Counted from the first letter of the stretch, positions 17,719 to 29,507 are shown. The stretch: 64,000 nucleotides of DNA from Promicromonospora sukumoe 327MFSha3.1 (GCF_000385135.1 NZ_ARQM01000015.1:62001-126000); one strand, 5' to 3'. Made by a program: numbers and translations. Notes: a model not told the origin generated them from the sequence alone.

Positions 17719-18849
17719 TCAAGGCTGCGTGATGCGTGTCACAGCATCGGCAATCTGTACGTCAGTCGAGGTCAGCGCCACACGCGTGTGGGTGCCGTCG
17801 CCGTACAGATGACCCGGCGCGGTGAGGATCCCGCGGTCGGCGAACCACTCGGCCACCTCGAGCCCCGGCCGCCCGTCCGGCGCCGCCACCCAGAGGTACA
17901 GACCGGCGGTCGACTCGTCGATGACGAACCCCGCCTCGGTGACCGCGGCGGCCAGCGCCCGGCGCCGGGCGCCGTAGGCCTCACGCTGCACGGCGACATG
18001 GGCGTCGTCCGACATGGCGGCCGTCATCGCGGCCTGCACCGGCGCGGGCACGATCAGGCCCAGGTGCTTGCGGGTCTGCGTGAGGTCCGCGACCAGGGCG
18101 GCGTCGCCCGCGAGGAACGCGGCCCGGTAGCCCGCGATGCTCGACTGCTTGGACAGCGAGTACGCGGCCAGCAGCCCCTCGTGGGAGCCGCCGCACACGC
18201 TCGGGTCCAGGATCGAGGGCACGCCGCCGGTACCGGTCGCGGCGTCGTAGGGGGAATCCCACACCAGCTCGGCGTAGCACTCGTCGGAGACGACGACGGC
18301 GCCGATCGCCCGCGCGGCGTCGACCACGGCGCGCAGCGCCGCGGCGTCGAGCACGCGGCCGGTGGGGTTGCCCGGGCTGTTGACCCAGACCATCTTGACG
18401 TCGTCCCGGCCGGCCCAGTCGGCGACGTCGTCCGTCGCGAGGGGCGTGGCGCCGGCCGCGCGGATGCCCGCGAGGTAGGTGGGGTAGGCCACGGCGGGGT
18501 GCACCACCACGTCGCCGGGGCCCAGGTGCAGCAGGGAGGGCAGCAGCCCGACGAGCTCCTTGGAGCCGATGGTCGGGACCACGGCCGCGGGGTCGAGGCC
18601 CGGCACGCCGCGGCGCCGGGCGAACCAGTCCGCCACGGCCTGGCGCAGGGCCGGGGTGCCCGCGGTCATCGGGTAGCCCGGCGCGTTCGACGCGGCCTCG
18701 AGCGCCTTCCGCACGACCTCCGGCGTCGGGTCCACGGGCGTGCCCATCGACAGGTCGATCAGGCCGCCCGGGTGCGCCTTCGCCGTGGCGGTGATGCCGT
18801 CGATCGAGTCCCAGGCAAAAGGGAGGTCAGACAGGTCGTGCAGACCCAC
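17719..18849 (-). CDS. dapC: Succinyldiaminopimelate transaminase
   Basis: PLP-dependent class I/II aminotransferase, 376 residues, that makes N-succinyl-LL-diaminopimelate for lysine and cell-wall synthesis. Visible family features: PGYPMTAG near residue 58, the NSPGNPTG motif near 157, a YAELVW segment with the cofactor-binding Tyr, and the Schiff-base Lys in YSLSKQSSIAGYR. It begins with GTG one base after the ferredoxin stop. The fdxA-dapC order is conserved in many actinomycetes and supports the DapC assignment over other aminotransferases. Confidence 0.9.
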   Translation of the reverse strand: MGLHDLSDLPFAWDSIDGITATAKAHPGGLIDLSMGTPVDPTPEVVRKALEAASNAPGYPMTAGTPALRQAVADWFARRRGVPGLDPAAVVPTIGSKELVGLLPSLLHLGPGDVVVHPAVAYPTYLAGIRAAGATPLATDDVADWAGRDDVKMVWVNSPGNPTGRVLDAAALRAVVDAARAIGAVVVSDECYAELVWDSPYDAATGTGGVPSILDPSVCGGSHEGLLAAYSLSKQSSIAGYRAAFLAGDAALVADLTQTRKHLGLIVPAPVQAAMTAAMSDDAHVAVQREAYGARRRALAAAVTEAGFVIDESTAGLYLWVAAPDGRPGLEVAEWFADRGILTAPGHLYGDGTHTRVALTSTDVQIADAVTRITQP

Positions 18850-18850
18850 G

Positions 18851-19168
18851 TCAGGCCTGGGGCGGAAGGGCCGCGATCATCGGGTCGTCCTTCTCGATGA
18901 CGCCCATCTTCGCGGCGCCGCCCGGCGAGCCCAGGTCGTCGAAGAACTCCACGTTCGCGCGGTAGTAGTCCTTCCACTCGTCGGGGACGTCGTCCTCGTA
19001 GTAGATGGCCTCGACCGGGCAGACCGGCTCGCAGGCACCACAGTCCACGCACTCGTCCGGGTGGATGTACAGGGAGCGGCTGCCCTCGTAGATGCAGTCC
19101 ACGGGACACTCCTCGATGCACGCCCGGTCCTTGACGTCGACGCACGGCTGAGCGATCACGTAGGTCAC
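18851..19168 (-). CDS. fdxA: Seven-iron ferredoxin
   Basis: 105-residue electron carrier. The N-terminal half has the cysteine pattern of a 3Fe-4S plus 4Fe-4S ferredoxin: [18 protein letters not shown] then [15 protein letters not shown]. The acidic segment and C-terminal extension ending [11 protein letters not shown]-like (here [14 protein letters not shown]) are typical of FdxA of mycobacteria and relatives. It begins with GTG and is directly coupled to dapC. Its electron partner is not evident; the nearby P450 has its own ferredoxin. Confidence 0.95.
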   Translation of the reverse strand: MTYVIAQPCVDVKDRACIEECPVDCIYEGSRSLYIHPDECVDCGACEPVCPVEAIYYEDDVPDEWKDYYRANVEFFDDLGSPGGAAKMGVIEKDDPMIAALPPQA

Positions 19169-19306
19169 TTGGAGGGTGTCCTTCCACTTCCGGACTGAGG
19201 ATCATGCACGATGCCGACCGCGGGACCGGCCCGGCGGGGCGATCCTAGTATCTCCCGGGACACCCCCTGGTCCCCACCGGTCTCACACACCGGAAGGAGA
19301 AGTGAC

Positions 19307-19606
19307 GTGACATTCGCTACACCGGCCGCACCCGGCGGGTGGCGGGACCTGCGTCCCGGCACCCGCGTGGTGGTCCGGCGGCGGCTCGCGCCGGAGGGCC
19401 CGGTCGTGTCCGACGGCGGCACGGCGTACCGCTGGACGGACCTGATCGGCCATGTCGTCGAGGTCTCGGACGCCGGCCTGCGGCTCCGCACCGACCCGGC
19501 GCCCGGCCGCGGGGAGCCGCAGGAGGTCGACGTGGCGGCCGCCGACATCGAGGCCGCCAAGCCGATCCCCCCGCGACCCGTCAGGCGTTCTGGTCCACCC
19601 AGATGA
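19307..19606 (+). CDS. Small protein resembling the N-terminal domain of some GNAT acetyltransferases
   Basis: 99 residues. The GTG at 19307 is preceded by AAGGAGA with a 6-base gap, a strong ribosome site. The body (RVVVRRRL, a turn, WTDLIGHVVEVSDAGLRLRT, then VDVAAADIEAAKPIPPRP) looks like the SH3-like beta domain that precedes the catalytic domain in a group of actinobacterial GNAT proteins, ending at the AAKPIPP step where the catalytic part would normally begin. Here a stop follows, and no catalytic domain is found downstream. It overlaps the convergent ferredoxin gene by 26 bases. It may be a free-standing domain or a remnant of a longer gene. Homology is from memory of the pattern and moderately certain. 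Confidence 0.65.
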   Translation: MTFATPAAPGGWRDLRPGTRVVVRRRLAPEGPVVSDGGTAYRWTDLIGHVVEVSDAGLRLRTDPAPGRGEPQEVDVAAADIEAAKPIPPRPVRRSGPPR

Positions 19607-19778
19607 CACCGGTGGGGCACATGCTCACGGCCTCCTGCACCGCGAAGTCCTGGTCGGCCGCCGGACGCTCGTCGAGCAGCACGACGATGCCCTCCTCGTC
19701 CTGGTCGAAAACGTCGGGTGCGAGCAGGACGCACTGGCCGGCGCCGCAGCAGGCGTCACGGTCCACGTTGATCTTCAT
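19581..19778 (-). CDS. 3Fe-4S ferredoxin of the P450 system
   Basis: 65-residue ferredoxin that feeds electrons to the adjacent cytochrome P450. Cys residues in DACCGAGQC and SMCPTGVI fit the single 3Fe-4S cluster class found next to actinobacterial P450 genes. It starts 5 bases after the P450 stop, with GGGGAG upstream, so the two are co-transcribed. Its 3' end overlaps the convergent small gene by 26 bases. No reductase gene is next to it; reductase is probably supplied from elsewhere. Confidence 0.93.
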   Translation of the reverse strand: MKINVDRDACCGAGQCVLLAPDVFDQDEEGIVVLLDERPAADQDFAVQEAVSMCPTGVIWVDQNA

Positions 19779-19783
19779 GGGGG

Positions 19784-20989
19784 TCACTCTCCCCACTTGA
19801 CGGGCAGTTCGTCGAATCCGGCCACCAACAGGCCTTCCTTGCGCGGCACCGACTCGACGTCCACCGCCAGCTCGAGGCTCGGCACCTTGCGCACCAGCGC
19901 GGCGAGCACGATCTGCAGCTCGGTGCGGGCCAGCGACTGGCCGAGGCACGAGTAGGCACCCGCGCCGAAGGAGAGGTGGGGGTTCGGGCGGCGGCCCAGG
20001 TCCATCTCGGCCGCGCCCTCGAACGTGCCCTCGTCGCGGTTGGCGGCCGCCAGGCTGCACACCACGGTCGTGCCCGCGGGGACGGTCTCCCCCGCGATCT
20101 CGACGTCCTCGTCCACCCAGCGCACCATGCCGAAGCCCGCGTTCGGGTCGAACCGCAGCGACTCCTCGACCGCGCTGCGCACCAGCGAGGGGTCGGCGAC
20201 GAGCCGCTCCCACCGGCTGCGGTCGCCCAGGAACAGCGCCATCATCTTGGCGATGTGGCTCGCGGTGGTCTCGTGGCCGGCCACGAGCAGCGCCATGCTG
20301 GTGCCGATCACGGTCTGCGCCGTCAGCCGCGGGTCGTTCCGGTCCACGAGCGCGATCAGCTCGGAGATGAGGTCGTCGCCCGGCTGCGCCCGCTTGGCCT
20401 CGACCAGGGCGGCCATGTACGCGCCGAACTCCTGGCGCGCCGCCGAGATCTCCTCCTGGGTGTACCGAGTGGTGCTCAGCGCCGTGTCCGACCAGTACGG
20501 GAACCGCTCGCGCTGGTCCTCCGGCACGCCCAGCAGCTCGCAGATGACCCAGACGGGCAGCGGGAACGCGAGAGCCGGCACCAGGTCGGCCGGGCCGCCG
20601 GCGGCCAGCATGTCGTCGATGAGCTGCTCGGCCCGGGCCGTGATGCCGGGGGCCAGTGCCTGCACCCGCTTGGCGGTGAAGGTCGCGTTGACCAGCCGCC
20701 GCCAGGCCTGGTGCTGCTCCTCGTCCGCCATCACCCCGGTCGGGTCGTTGCTGAACGTGCCGCCGTCGTCCTGGGAGCCCACGCCCGTGCCGCCGGCCGG
20801 GATGACGCGGCCGAACCGGCCGTCGGTCAGCATGGCGCGGACGTCGTCGTACCGGGTGAGCAAGGTGGCCTCGCCGCCGCTCGCGAGGCGCACCTTGGCC
20901 ACAGGACACTGCTGGCGCAGCTCCTCCCACTCCGGTGGCGGCTCGATCGCGCGATCCGACGGGATGGGGTAATCGAGCAGGTCAGACAT
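19784..20989 (-). CDS. Cytochrome P450 monooxygenase
   Basis: 401-residue soluble class I P450. The I-helix AGHETT (237-242) has the acid-alcohol pair; the K-helix EXXR is ESLR (276-279); the heme segment FGAGAYSCLG has the ligand Cys348. The residue two before Cys, usually His, is Tyr346. The ATG follows GGAGGACAAG. The downstream ferredoxin forms a two-gene unit. The substrate cannot be told; the CYP family needs alignment. Confidence 0.93.
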   Translation of the reverse strand: MSDLLDYPIPSDRAIEPPPEWEELRQQCPVAKVRLASGGEATLLTRYDDVRAMLTDGRFGRVIPAGGTGVGSQDDGGTFSNDPTGVMADEEQHQAWRRLVNATFTAKRVQALAPGITARAEQLIDDMLAAGGPADLVPALAFPLPVWVICELLGVPEDQRERFPYWSDTALSTTRYTQEEISAARQEFGAYMAALVEAKRAQPGDDLISELIALVDRNDPRLTAQTVIGTSMALLVAGHETTASHIAKMMALFLGDRSRWERLVADPSLVRSAVEESLRFDPNAGFGMVRWVDEDVEIAGETVPAGTTVVCSLAAANRDEGTFEGAAEMDLGRRPNPHLSFGAGAYSCLGQSLARTELQIVLAALVRKVPSLELAVDVESVPRKEGLLVAGFDELPVKWGE

Positions 20990-21071
20990 CTTGTCCTCCG
21001 GTTGGCTGAGGGGGTTGTGCCCGCCCCATCCAATACCGGTCCGGGTGAATCGGACAAGGGTGTCCGGTTAT

Positions 21072-23657
21072 TCAGGCGTTGGCGACCAGGCCCAGCTCCG
21101 CGACGCTCGCCAGGTGCCGGTGCCGCGGCACGATGCGCACCGTGTAGCCGAACGGCCCGGACGTGTCCAGGCCCACCTCGCCGCCGAACGCGTGCCGCCC
21201 CGCCTCGTAGGACTCCACCAGCGCCAGCGGCTCGGCCGTGAACTCGTCGATGACGTCGGCCTCGGTGACCCGGCCGTGCACCACCTGCACGTCCACGTCC
21301 TCGGGCGAGAGCGGCCCGAGCGAGACGTAGGCCCGCACCGTCAGCCGGTCGCCGACGCGCACCGCCTCGCCGATGCCCGCCGACTCGACGTGGTCCACGC
21401 GCACCTGCGGCCACGAGGCGCGCACGTGGGCCTTCCAGCCCGCGAGGTCCTTGGCCGCGGCGAACCCGTCGGCGGCGAGCAGCCGCCCGGCCTCCGCCGC
21501 CGGGGCGTACAGCCCGTGCACGTACTCGCCGACCATGCGCGTGGCCTGCACCTTCGGCCCGAGGGTGGCCAGCGTGTGCCGCACCATCTCCAGCCAGCGG
21601 CTCGGCACGCCGTCGGCGGACCGGCCGTAGAACGCGGGCGCCACCTGGGACTCGACCAGGTCGTACAGGGCGGCGGCCTCCAGGTCGTCGCGGCGGTCGG
21701 CGTCCTCGACTCCGTCGGCCGTGGGGATGCCCCAGCCGTTCTCGCCGTCGTACCACTCGGCCCACCAGCCGTCCTCGATCGACAGGTTCAGGCCGCCGTT
21801 GAGGGCCGACTTCATGCCCGAGGTGCCGGACGCCTCCAGCGGCCGCAGCGGGTTGTTCAGCCAGACGTCGCAGCCCGGGTACAGCGACTGCGCCATGCCG
21901 ATGTCGTAGTTCGGCAGGAACACGATGCGGTGGCGCACCTCGGGGTCGTCGGCGAACCGGACGAGCTGCTGGATCAGCCGCTTGCCGGAGTCGTCGGCCG
22001 GGTGCGACTTGCCGGCCACGATGAGCTGCACCGGCCGCTCCGGGTGCAGCAGGAGCGCCTTGAGCCGCTCGGTGTCGCGCAGCATGAGCGTGAGCCGCTT
22101 GTAGGTGGGCACGCGGCGGGCGAAGCCGATGGTGAGCACGTCGGGCGAGAGCACGTCGTCGACCCAGCCGAGCTCGGCCGGGGACGCCCCGCGCTCGCGC
22201 CAGGACTTGCGCACCCGGCGGCGGGCCTCGGCCACGAGCTCGGCACGCATCTCGCCACGCAGGGCCCACAGCTCGGCGTCGGACACCTTGCCCGGGTCCA
22301 GCCAGCCACCCGACGCCTCGGGCGCCGTGATCTCGTCCAGGCCCATCCGCTCGGCCTCCACGGCGGCCAGGCGCGGCGCCACCCAGGTGGGCGAGTGCAC
22401 GCCGTTGGTGACCGACGTGATCGGCACCTCGCGCGAGTCGAAACCGGGCCACAGGCCCTCGAACATCTCGCGGGAGACCTGGCCGTGCAGCAGCGAGACG
22501 CCGTTCGCCCGGCCACCGAGCCGCAGGCCCATCACCGCCATGTTGAAGACGGTGGGGTCGCCGCCGTCGTAGTCCTCCGCGCCGAGCGCGAGCACGGTCT
22601 CGGTCGGCACGCCCGGCATCGTGTTGTCGCCGCCGAAGTACGCGCTGACCAACTCCTTCGGGAACCGGTCGATGCCGGCGGGCACCGGCGTGTGCGTGGT
22701 GAACACCGTGGCCGCGCGGACCGCCTCGTGGGCCTCGCCGACGCTCAGGCCGGAGCCGACGAGCTCGCGGATGCGCTCCACCCCGAGGAAGCCCGCGTGG
22801 CCCTCGTTGGTGTGGTAGACCTCCGGCTCCGGCGCGCCGGTCAGGCGCGACCAGGCGCGCAGCGCGCGCACACCGCCCACGCCGAGCAGGAGCTCCTGCT
22901 GCAGGCGGTGCTCGCCGCCGCCGCCGTACAGGCGGTCGGTCACCTTGCGGGCCGCGTCGTCGTTCTCGGGCACGTTCGAGTCGAGCAGCAGCAGCGGCAC
23001 CCGGCCGACGGCCGCGACCCAGACGTGCGCGTGCAGCGTGCGCCCGCCGGGCAGGGCGAGCGAGATGACGGCGGGCGTGCCGTCGTCCTCGCGCAGCACC
23101 GCGAGCGGCAGGCCGTCCGGGTCGAGCAGCGGGTACGTCTCCACCTGCCAGGCGTCGCGCGTGAGCGACTGCCGGAAGTAGCCGGCGCCGTACAGCAGGC
23201 CGACGCCCACGATGGGCACGCCCATGTCGGAGGCGCTCTTGAGGTGGTCGCCCGCCAGGATGCCGAGGCCGCCCGAGTACTGCGGCAGCACCGAGGTGAT
23301 GCCGAACTCCGGCGAGAAGTAGGCGATCGCGCGCGGCAGCTCGCCACCGGCCGCCGTGGTGCGGCCCTGGTACCAGCGCGAGTCGCGCAGGTAGTGGTGC
23401 AGGTCGTCGGCCGCCGCCCGCACCCGCCCCGTGAACTCCTCGTCGGCCGCGAGCGCCGCGAGGCGTTCGGAGCCGAGCGCGGCGAGCAGGGCGACGGGGT
23501 CGCCCCGGACGTCGGACCAGAGGTCGGGGTCGATGCTCGCGAACAGCTCGCGTGTCGGCGCGTGCCAGGACCAGCGGAGGTTCTGGGCCAGCTCGTCGAG
23601 CGCCGCGAGCTGCTCGGGGAGGACCGTGCGGACGGTGAATCTGCGGATCGCTCTCAC
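21072..23657 (-). CDS. glgP: Alpha-glucan phosphorylase
   Basis: Phosphorolytic release of glucose 1-phosphate from glycogen or maltodextrin. 861 residues, the length of the mycobacterial-type GlgP. The N-terminus VRAIRRFTVRTVLPEQL fits the family; a DUF3417-like region comes first, then the phosphorylase domain with HTPVPAGIDRF, and the PLP-lysine loop EASGTSGMKSALNG near 590. The GTG at 23657 has a TAGTGT box 7 bases upstream and no ribosome site, so it is probably leaderless. It is divergent from glgE, placing degradation and GlgE-route synthesis under one intergenic control region. Confidence 0.93.
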   Translation of the reverse strand: MRAIRRFTVRTVLPEQLAALDELAQNLRWSWHAPTRELFASIDPDLWSDVRGDPVALLAALGSERLAALAADEEFTGRVRAAADDLHHYLRDSRWYQGRTTAAGGELPRAIAYFSPEFGITSVLPQYSGGLGILAGDHLKSASDMGVPIVGVGLLYGAGYFRQSLTRDAWQVETYPLLDPDGLPLAVLREDDGTPAVISLALPGGRTLHAHVWVAAVGRVPLLLLDSNVPENDDAARKVTDRLYGGGGEHRLQQELLLGVGGVRALRAWSRLTGAPEPEVYHTNEGHAGFLGVERIRELVGSGLSVGEAHEAVRAATVFTTHTPVPAGIDRFPKELVSAYFGGDNTMPGVPTETVLALGAEDYDGGDPTVFNMAVMGLRLGGRANGVSLLHGQVSREMFEGLWPGFDSREVPITSVTNGVHSPTWVAPRLAAVEAERMGLDEITAPEASGGWLDPGKVSDAELWALRGEMRAELVAEARRRVRKSWRERGASPAELGWVDDVLSPDVLTIGFARRVPTYKRLTLMLRDTERLKALLLHPERPVQLIVAGKSHPADDSGKRLIQQLVRFADDPEVRHRIVFLPNYDIGMAQSLYPGCDVWLNNPLRPLEASGTSGMKSALNGGLNLSIEDGWWAEWYDGENGWGIPTADGVEDADRRDDLEAAALYDLVESQVAPAFYGRSADGVPSRWLEMVRHTLATLGPKVQATRMVGEYVHGLYAPAAEAGRLLAADGFAAAKDLAGWKAHVRASWPQVRVDHVESAGIGEAVRVGDRLTVRAYVSLGPLSPEDVDVQVVHGRVTEADVIDEFTAEPLALVESYEAGRHAFGGEVGLDTSGPFGYTVRIVPRHRHLASVAELGLVANA

Positions 23658-23790
23658 CGGCAGAACACTACGCACTTGTCCCGGCGAGCACACCTGTTGC
23701 CGCGGGCTTCACCGACCCGTCCGACGACGTTCACCGGACCTCGGCGCGCCCCGCAGGCGAGTCACCCGAACCGGTCGATAGCGTGTTCCG
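23658..23790. promoter_or_regulatory. Divergent glgP/glgE promoter region, both leaderless
   Basis: Leftward: TAGTGT (23670-23665) is 7 bases before the glgP GTG. Rightward: TAGCGT (23779-23784) is 6 bases before the glgE GTG. Neither gene has a ribosome site, so both transcripts should start at the first codon. No clear operator is seen between them. Confidence 0.5.
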
Positions 23791-25892
23791 GTGAGCCCGC
23801 ACACGACTCCCGGCCGGATCGGCCGCATCCCCGTCCTCGAGGTCGCCCCTGTCGTCGAAGGGGGCCGCTGGCCTGCGAAGGCGGTGGTCGGCGAGGTTGT
23901 CCCCGTGGAGGCCACGGTCTTCCGCGAGGGGCACGACGCCGTGTCCGCGACGGCCGTGCTCGTCGCCCCCGACGGGTCGGACCACTCGTGGGCGCCCATG
24001 ACCGACGTCGCCCCCGGCCTGGACCACTTCCGGGGCGAGCTGCAGCCCGACGCCGAGGGCGACTGGGCCTTCCGCGTCGAGGCGTGGTCGGACCCGTACG
24101 CGACGTGGGTGCACGACGCCGGGATCAAGATCGCCGCGGACATCGACACGGATCTGATGCTCGCCGAGGGCGTGCGGCTGTTCGACCGGATCTGCCGCCT
24201 GGTGCCGGGTGATGAGCTCGTCGCGGCGGACCGGACGGCGCGCGACGCGCGGGTGCTGACCGCCGCCGCCAAGGCGCTGGCCGACGCCCGCCGTCCGGCG
24301 CAGGCGCGGTTCGCGGCAGCGACGGCGCCCGAGGTCACCGACGCCCTGCGCCGCGCGCCGCTGCGCGAGCTGGTCTCGGCGTCGGACACCTACCCGCTGC
24401 GGGTCTCGCGGCGCCTGGCGCTGGCGGGGTCCTGGTACGAGATGTTCCCCCGGTCGGAGGGCGCGTACCAGAAGAAGGACGGCACGTGGGTGTCGGGCAC
24501 GTTCAAGACGGCGGCGAAGCGCCTGCCGGCCATCGCGGCCATGGGCTTCGACGTCGTCTACCTGACGCCGGTCTCCCCCATCGGCACCACGTTCCGCAAG
24601 GGCCGCAACAACACGCTGGAGGCGGCGCCCGGCGACCCGGGCAGCCCCTACGCGATCGGGTCGGCGGACGGCGGGCACGACGCGATCCACCCGGACCTGG
24701 GCACGGAGGCGGACTTCCGCGACTTCGTGGGCGCCGCGCGGGCGGTGGGCCTGGAGGTGGCGCTCGACATCGCGCTGCAGTGCTCCCCCGACCACCCGTG
24801 GGTCACCGAGCACCCGGAGTGGTTCGTGGTGCGCGCGGACGGTTCGATCGCGTACGCGGAGAACCCGCCCAAGAAGTACCAGGACATCTACCCGCTCAGC
24901 TTCGACACCGACCCGGACGGCCTGTACGCGGCGGTGCTCGGCGTGATCCGCACCTGGATCGACCGGGGCGTCACGCTGTTCCGCGTCGACAACCCCCACA
25001 CCAAGCCGCTGGACTTCTGGGAGTGGCTGCTGGCGCAGGTGCACGCGACGAACCCGGAGGTCATCTTCCTGTCGGAGGCGTTCACCAAGCCCGCGATGAT
25101 GCAGACGCTGGCCCGGATCGGCTTCCACCAGTCGTACACCTACTTCACCTGGCGCAACACCAAGGAGGAGGTCGAGGAGTACCTGGCGGAGGTGAGCGGG
25201 CCGCAGGGCTCGGTGCTGCGCCCGTCGTTCTGGCCCACAACGCACGACATCCTGCCGCCCTACCTGATCGAGGGCGGTGTCTCGGCGTTCGCGGTGCGCG
25301 CGGTGCTGGCGGCCACGGGCTCGCCCACGTGGGGCATCTACTCCGGCTACGAGCTCGTGGAGAACGTGCCGCGGCCCGGCGTGGAGGAGCAGATCGACAA
25401 CGAGAAGTACGAGTACCGGCCGCGCGACTGGGCGCGCGCCGACGAGTACGGGATCGCCCTCCTGCTCGGTGAGCTGAACGCGATCCGCCGCAACCACCCG
25501 GCCCTCGGCCAGCTGCGCAACCTGACCGTGCACCCGACGACGAACGACCAGGTGGTCGCGTACTCGCGCCGGATCTCGGCCGATCACGCGTCGCGCGCGA
25601 CAGGGGCGGCGGCGGGCCGCACCATGAGAGCAGGGGGTAACGATCGGCGTGCCCCGCGGCACGACGACGTGATCGTGGTCGTGCTGAACCTGGACCCCCG
25701 GAACGTGCAGGAGTCTGTAGTGCACCTGGATCTCTCCGCCCTCGGCCTCAGCGCCCCCGACGGCGACGACAGCGCCCCGTTCTACGTGGCGCACGACCTC
25801 CTGTCGGGCGAGACTTACGGCTGGGGAGCTCATCCCTGGGTGCGCCTCGACCCACAGGTCCGGGTGGCCCACGTGCTGCAGGTGGGCCCCGC

Positions 25893-25896
<4 letters not shown>
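23791..25896 (+). CDS. glgE: Alpha-1,4-glucan:maltose-1-phosphate maltosyltransferase
   Basis: Extends alpha-1,4-glucan with maltosyl units from maltose 1-phosphate. 701 residues. The N-terminal domain ([22 protein letters not shown]) and helical insert precede a GH13 barrel: [21 protein letters not shown] with nucleophile Asp400, LSEAFTKP with acid/base Glu429, and THDILPPYL with Asp486. These motifs separate GlgE from ordinary amylases. A low-complexity Ala/Gly/Arg stretch near residues 595-620 interrupts the C-terminal beta domain. It overlaps treS by 4 bases (ATGA). With treS, mak and glgB it completes the trehalose-to-glucan route. Confidence 0.95.
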
Positions 25897-27772
<1,876 letters not shown>

Positions 27773-27776
<4 letters not shown>

Positions 27777-29362
27777 GCCCGGCGCCCACCGTCCACGTCT
27801 CCCCCGGAGCCGCGCACCTCTCCCCCGAGGTGCTGCGGCTGCTGGACCGGTGGCTGCCCGAGCAGCGCTGGTACCCCGTGCCGGCCGAGGGCGTCACGCA
27901 CCAGCCGTGGCTCACGGTCACGTTCGGGGGCGTCGCCGACGTCGTCGTCGCGCTCCTGCGGCTGGCGGGCCCGGGGCTGGCGGCCGGCGACGAGTCGCTG
28001 GTGATCCAGGTCCCGCTGGTGCTGACCCCCACCGCCGAGCCGGAGGCCGACACGGCCGAGACCGAGGCGGCCGGGCTGATCGGCACCGTCACCACGGCCT
28101 CGGGCCGGGTGACCGTGCACGACGGCGGGGTGCACCCGGCCGCGTGGCACGCCTACTTCACGGCCGCGCTGCCCGGCGCGTGCGAGCCGGAGGACTGCGC
28201 CGAGCTCGCCGGGGCGCGGCGCATCTCCGGCGAGCAGTCGAACACCTCCGTGGTGCTGCCCGCCCTGCCGCACGCGACGGGCCGCGGCGGGATGCTGAAG
28301 ATCCTGCGGACCGTGGCTCTCGGCCCGCACCCCGACGTCGTGATCCCGGCGGCCCTGACCGAGGCCGGCTGGGACGGCGTGCCGCGCTACCTCGGGTCGG
28401 TCGAGCTGCCGGCGGACGGGCCTGGGGCTCCTGGGGCTCCTGCGGGTTCCGGGGCTCCCGGGGCGGCCGAGGCGGCGGGCGACGCGCCGGCCCGCGCGCA
28501 CCTCGCCGTGCTCTCCGAGCTCGTGCACGAGGCGACCGACGGGTTCGAGCTGGCCTGCGCGTACGCGGCGCGGGACGAGGACTTCGGGGAGCGCGCGCTG
28601 GAGCTCGGCGCCGTCGTCGCGCACCTGCACACCGCCCTGCGCGAGGCGCTGGGCCGTGGCCCCGCGCTGGAGCCCGCGGGCTTCATGGGCGTGCTGCGCC
28701 GCCGGGCGGCCGAGGCCTTCGCGGACGTCCCTGCCCTGGCCCCGCAGCGCGCGGGCGTCACCGCGCTGTACGACTCGCTGAGCGCGCGTCTGTCGGCGGT
28801 CGTGGACGGCGGCGGGGTGGTGGCGCTGCAGGCGATCCACGGCGACCTGCACCTGGGCCAGGCCCTCTGGTCGCCGGACGGCTGGAAGGTGCTCGACTTC
28901 GAGGGCGAGCCGCAGCGCCCCGTGTCCGAGCGCACTGCCCCCGACCTGCCGCTGCGCGACGTCGCCGGGCTGCTCCGGTCGCTGGACTACGCCGCCGCCG
29001 TCGGCCACGCGACGGACCCGCAGTGGGTGTCGCACGCCCAGATCAGCTTTCTCGAGGGGTACCGCGAAGCGCAGAGCAGGGTGGGGGCCGAGGAACGAGG
29101 CACCCGCCCGGAGCGGAGCGCAGCGGGATCCCGACCAGAAGGCGGAGAGGGGTACCGGCAGGCCGGCGGCGAGGACCAGGGGACGCCGCTCGCGCCGGAG
29201 GAGGTGGCGACGTCCGGCACCGTGCTCGACGTCGGCACCGCCGAGCTCATGCTGCGCGCCCTGACCGTGGACAAGGCGCTGTACGAGGTGGTCTACGAGT
29301 TCCGGCACCGCCCGGCGTGGATGCACATCCCGCTCGCCGCGGTGGAGCGCGTGCTGGCCTGA
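27773..29362 (+). CDS. mak: Maltokinase
   Basis: ATP-dependent phosphorylation of maltose to maltose 1-phosphate, the GlgE donor. 529 residues; the GTG overlaps the treS stop (GTGA). Eukaryotic-kinase-like features: N-terminal cap ([13 protein letters not shown]), GEQSNTSVV, catalytic loop IHGDLHLGQ, and DFEGEPQRP with the metal-binding Asp. The C-terminus [18 protein letters not shown] is typical of Mak. Two low-complexity inserts make it longer than the usual 450 or so residues: a Gly/Ala/Pro run near 220-235 and a segment near 428-480 flanked by an 11-bp direct repeat. Confidence 0.93.
29054..29157 (+). repeat. 82-bp in-frame insertion flanked by 11-bp direct repeats inside mak
   Basis: The 11-mer gaggggtaccg occurs at 29054-29064 and 29147-29157. 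The 82 bases between plus one repeat equal 93 bp, exactly 31 codons, so the frame is kept and EGYR is encoded twice. The inserted part contains a purine-rich run (gagcggagcgcagcggga) unlike the flanking gene. It looks like a small insertion with target duplication, but no terminal inverted repeats are seen. Confidence 0.6.
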
Positions 29363-29363
29363 G

Positions 29364-29437
29364 GTTCTGTTCAGCCCACGAGGCTATGCCCGCATCCGCC
29401 GGGTTGAAGCGTTGCAACCTCGTGGCCTGAACAGAAC
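29364..29437 (+). repeat. Hairpin repeat, copy A (after mak)
   Basis: A 20-bp stem with one mismatch (29364-29383 with 29418-29437) enclosing a 34-base loop that ends ttgaagcgttgcaa. A related element with the same loop length lies at 30489-30560. Copy A begins two bases after the mak stop and may also terminate transcription. Confidence 0.75.
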
Positions 29438-29507
29438 TCCAGCTCGGCAGCTCAGCAAGCCCTGTGGACAGGCCGCACCACTGTGCGGCGTCGGCTGCAA
29501 TGGGGCG

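Noticed and set aside
29065-29146. Insertion sequence in mak
   Set aside because: Only 82 bp, no terminal inverted repeats and no transposase; kept as a small insertion only.
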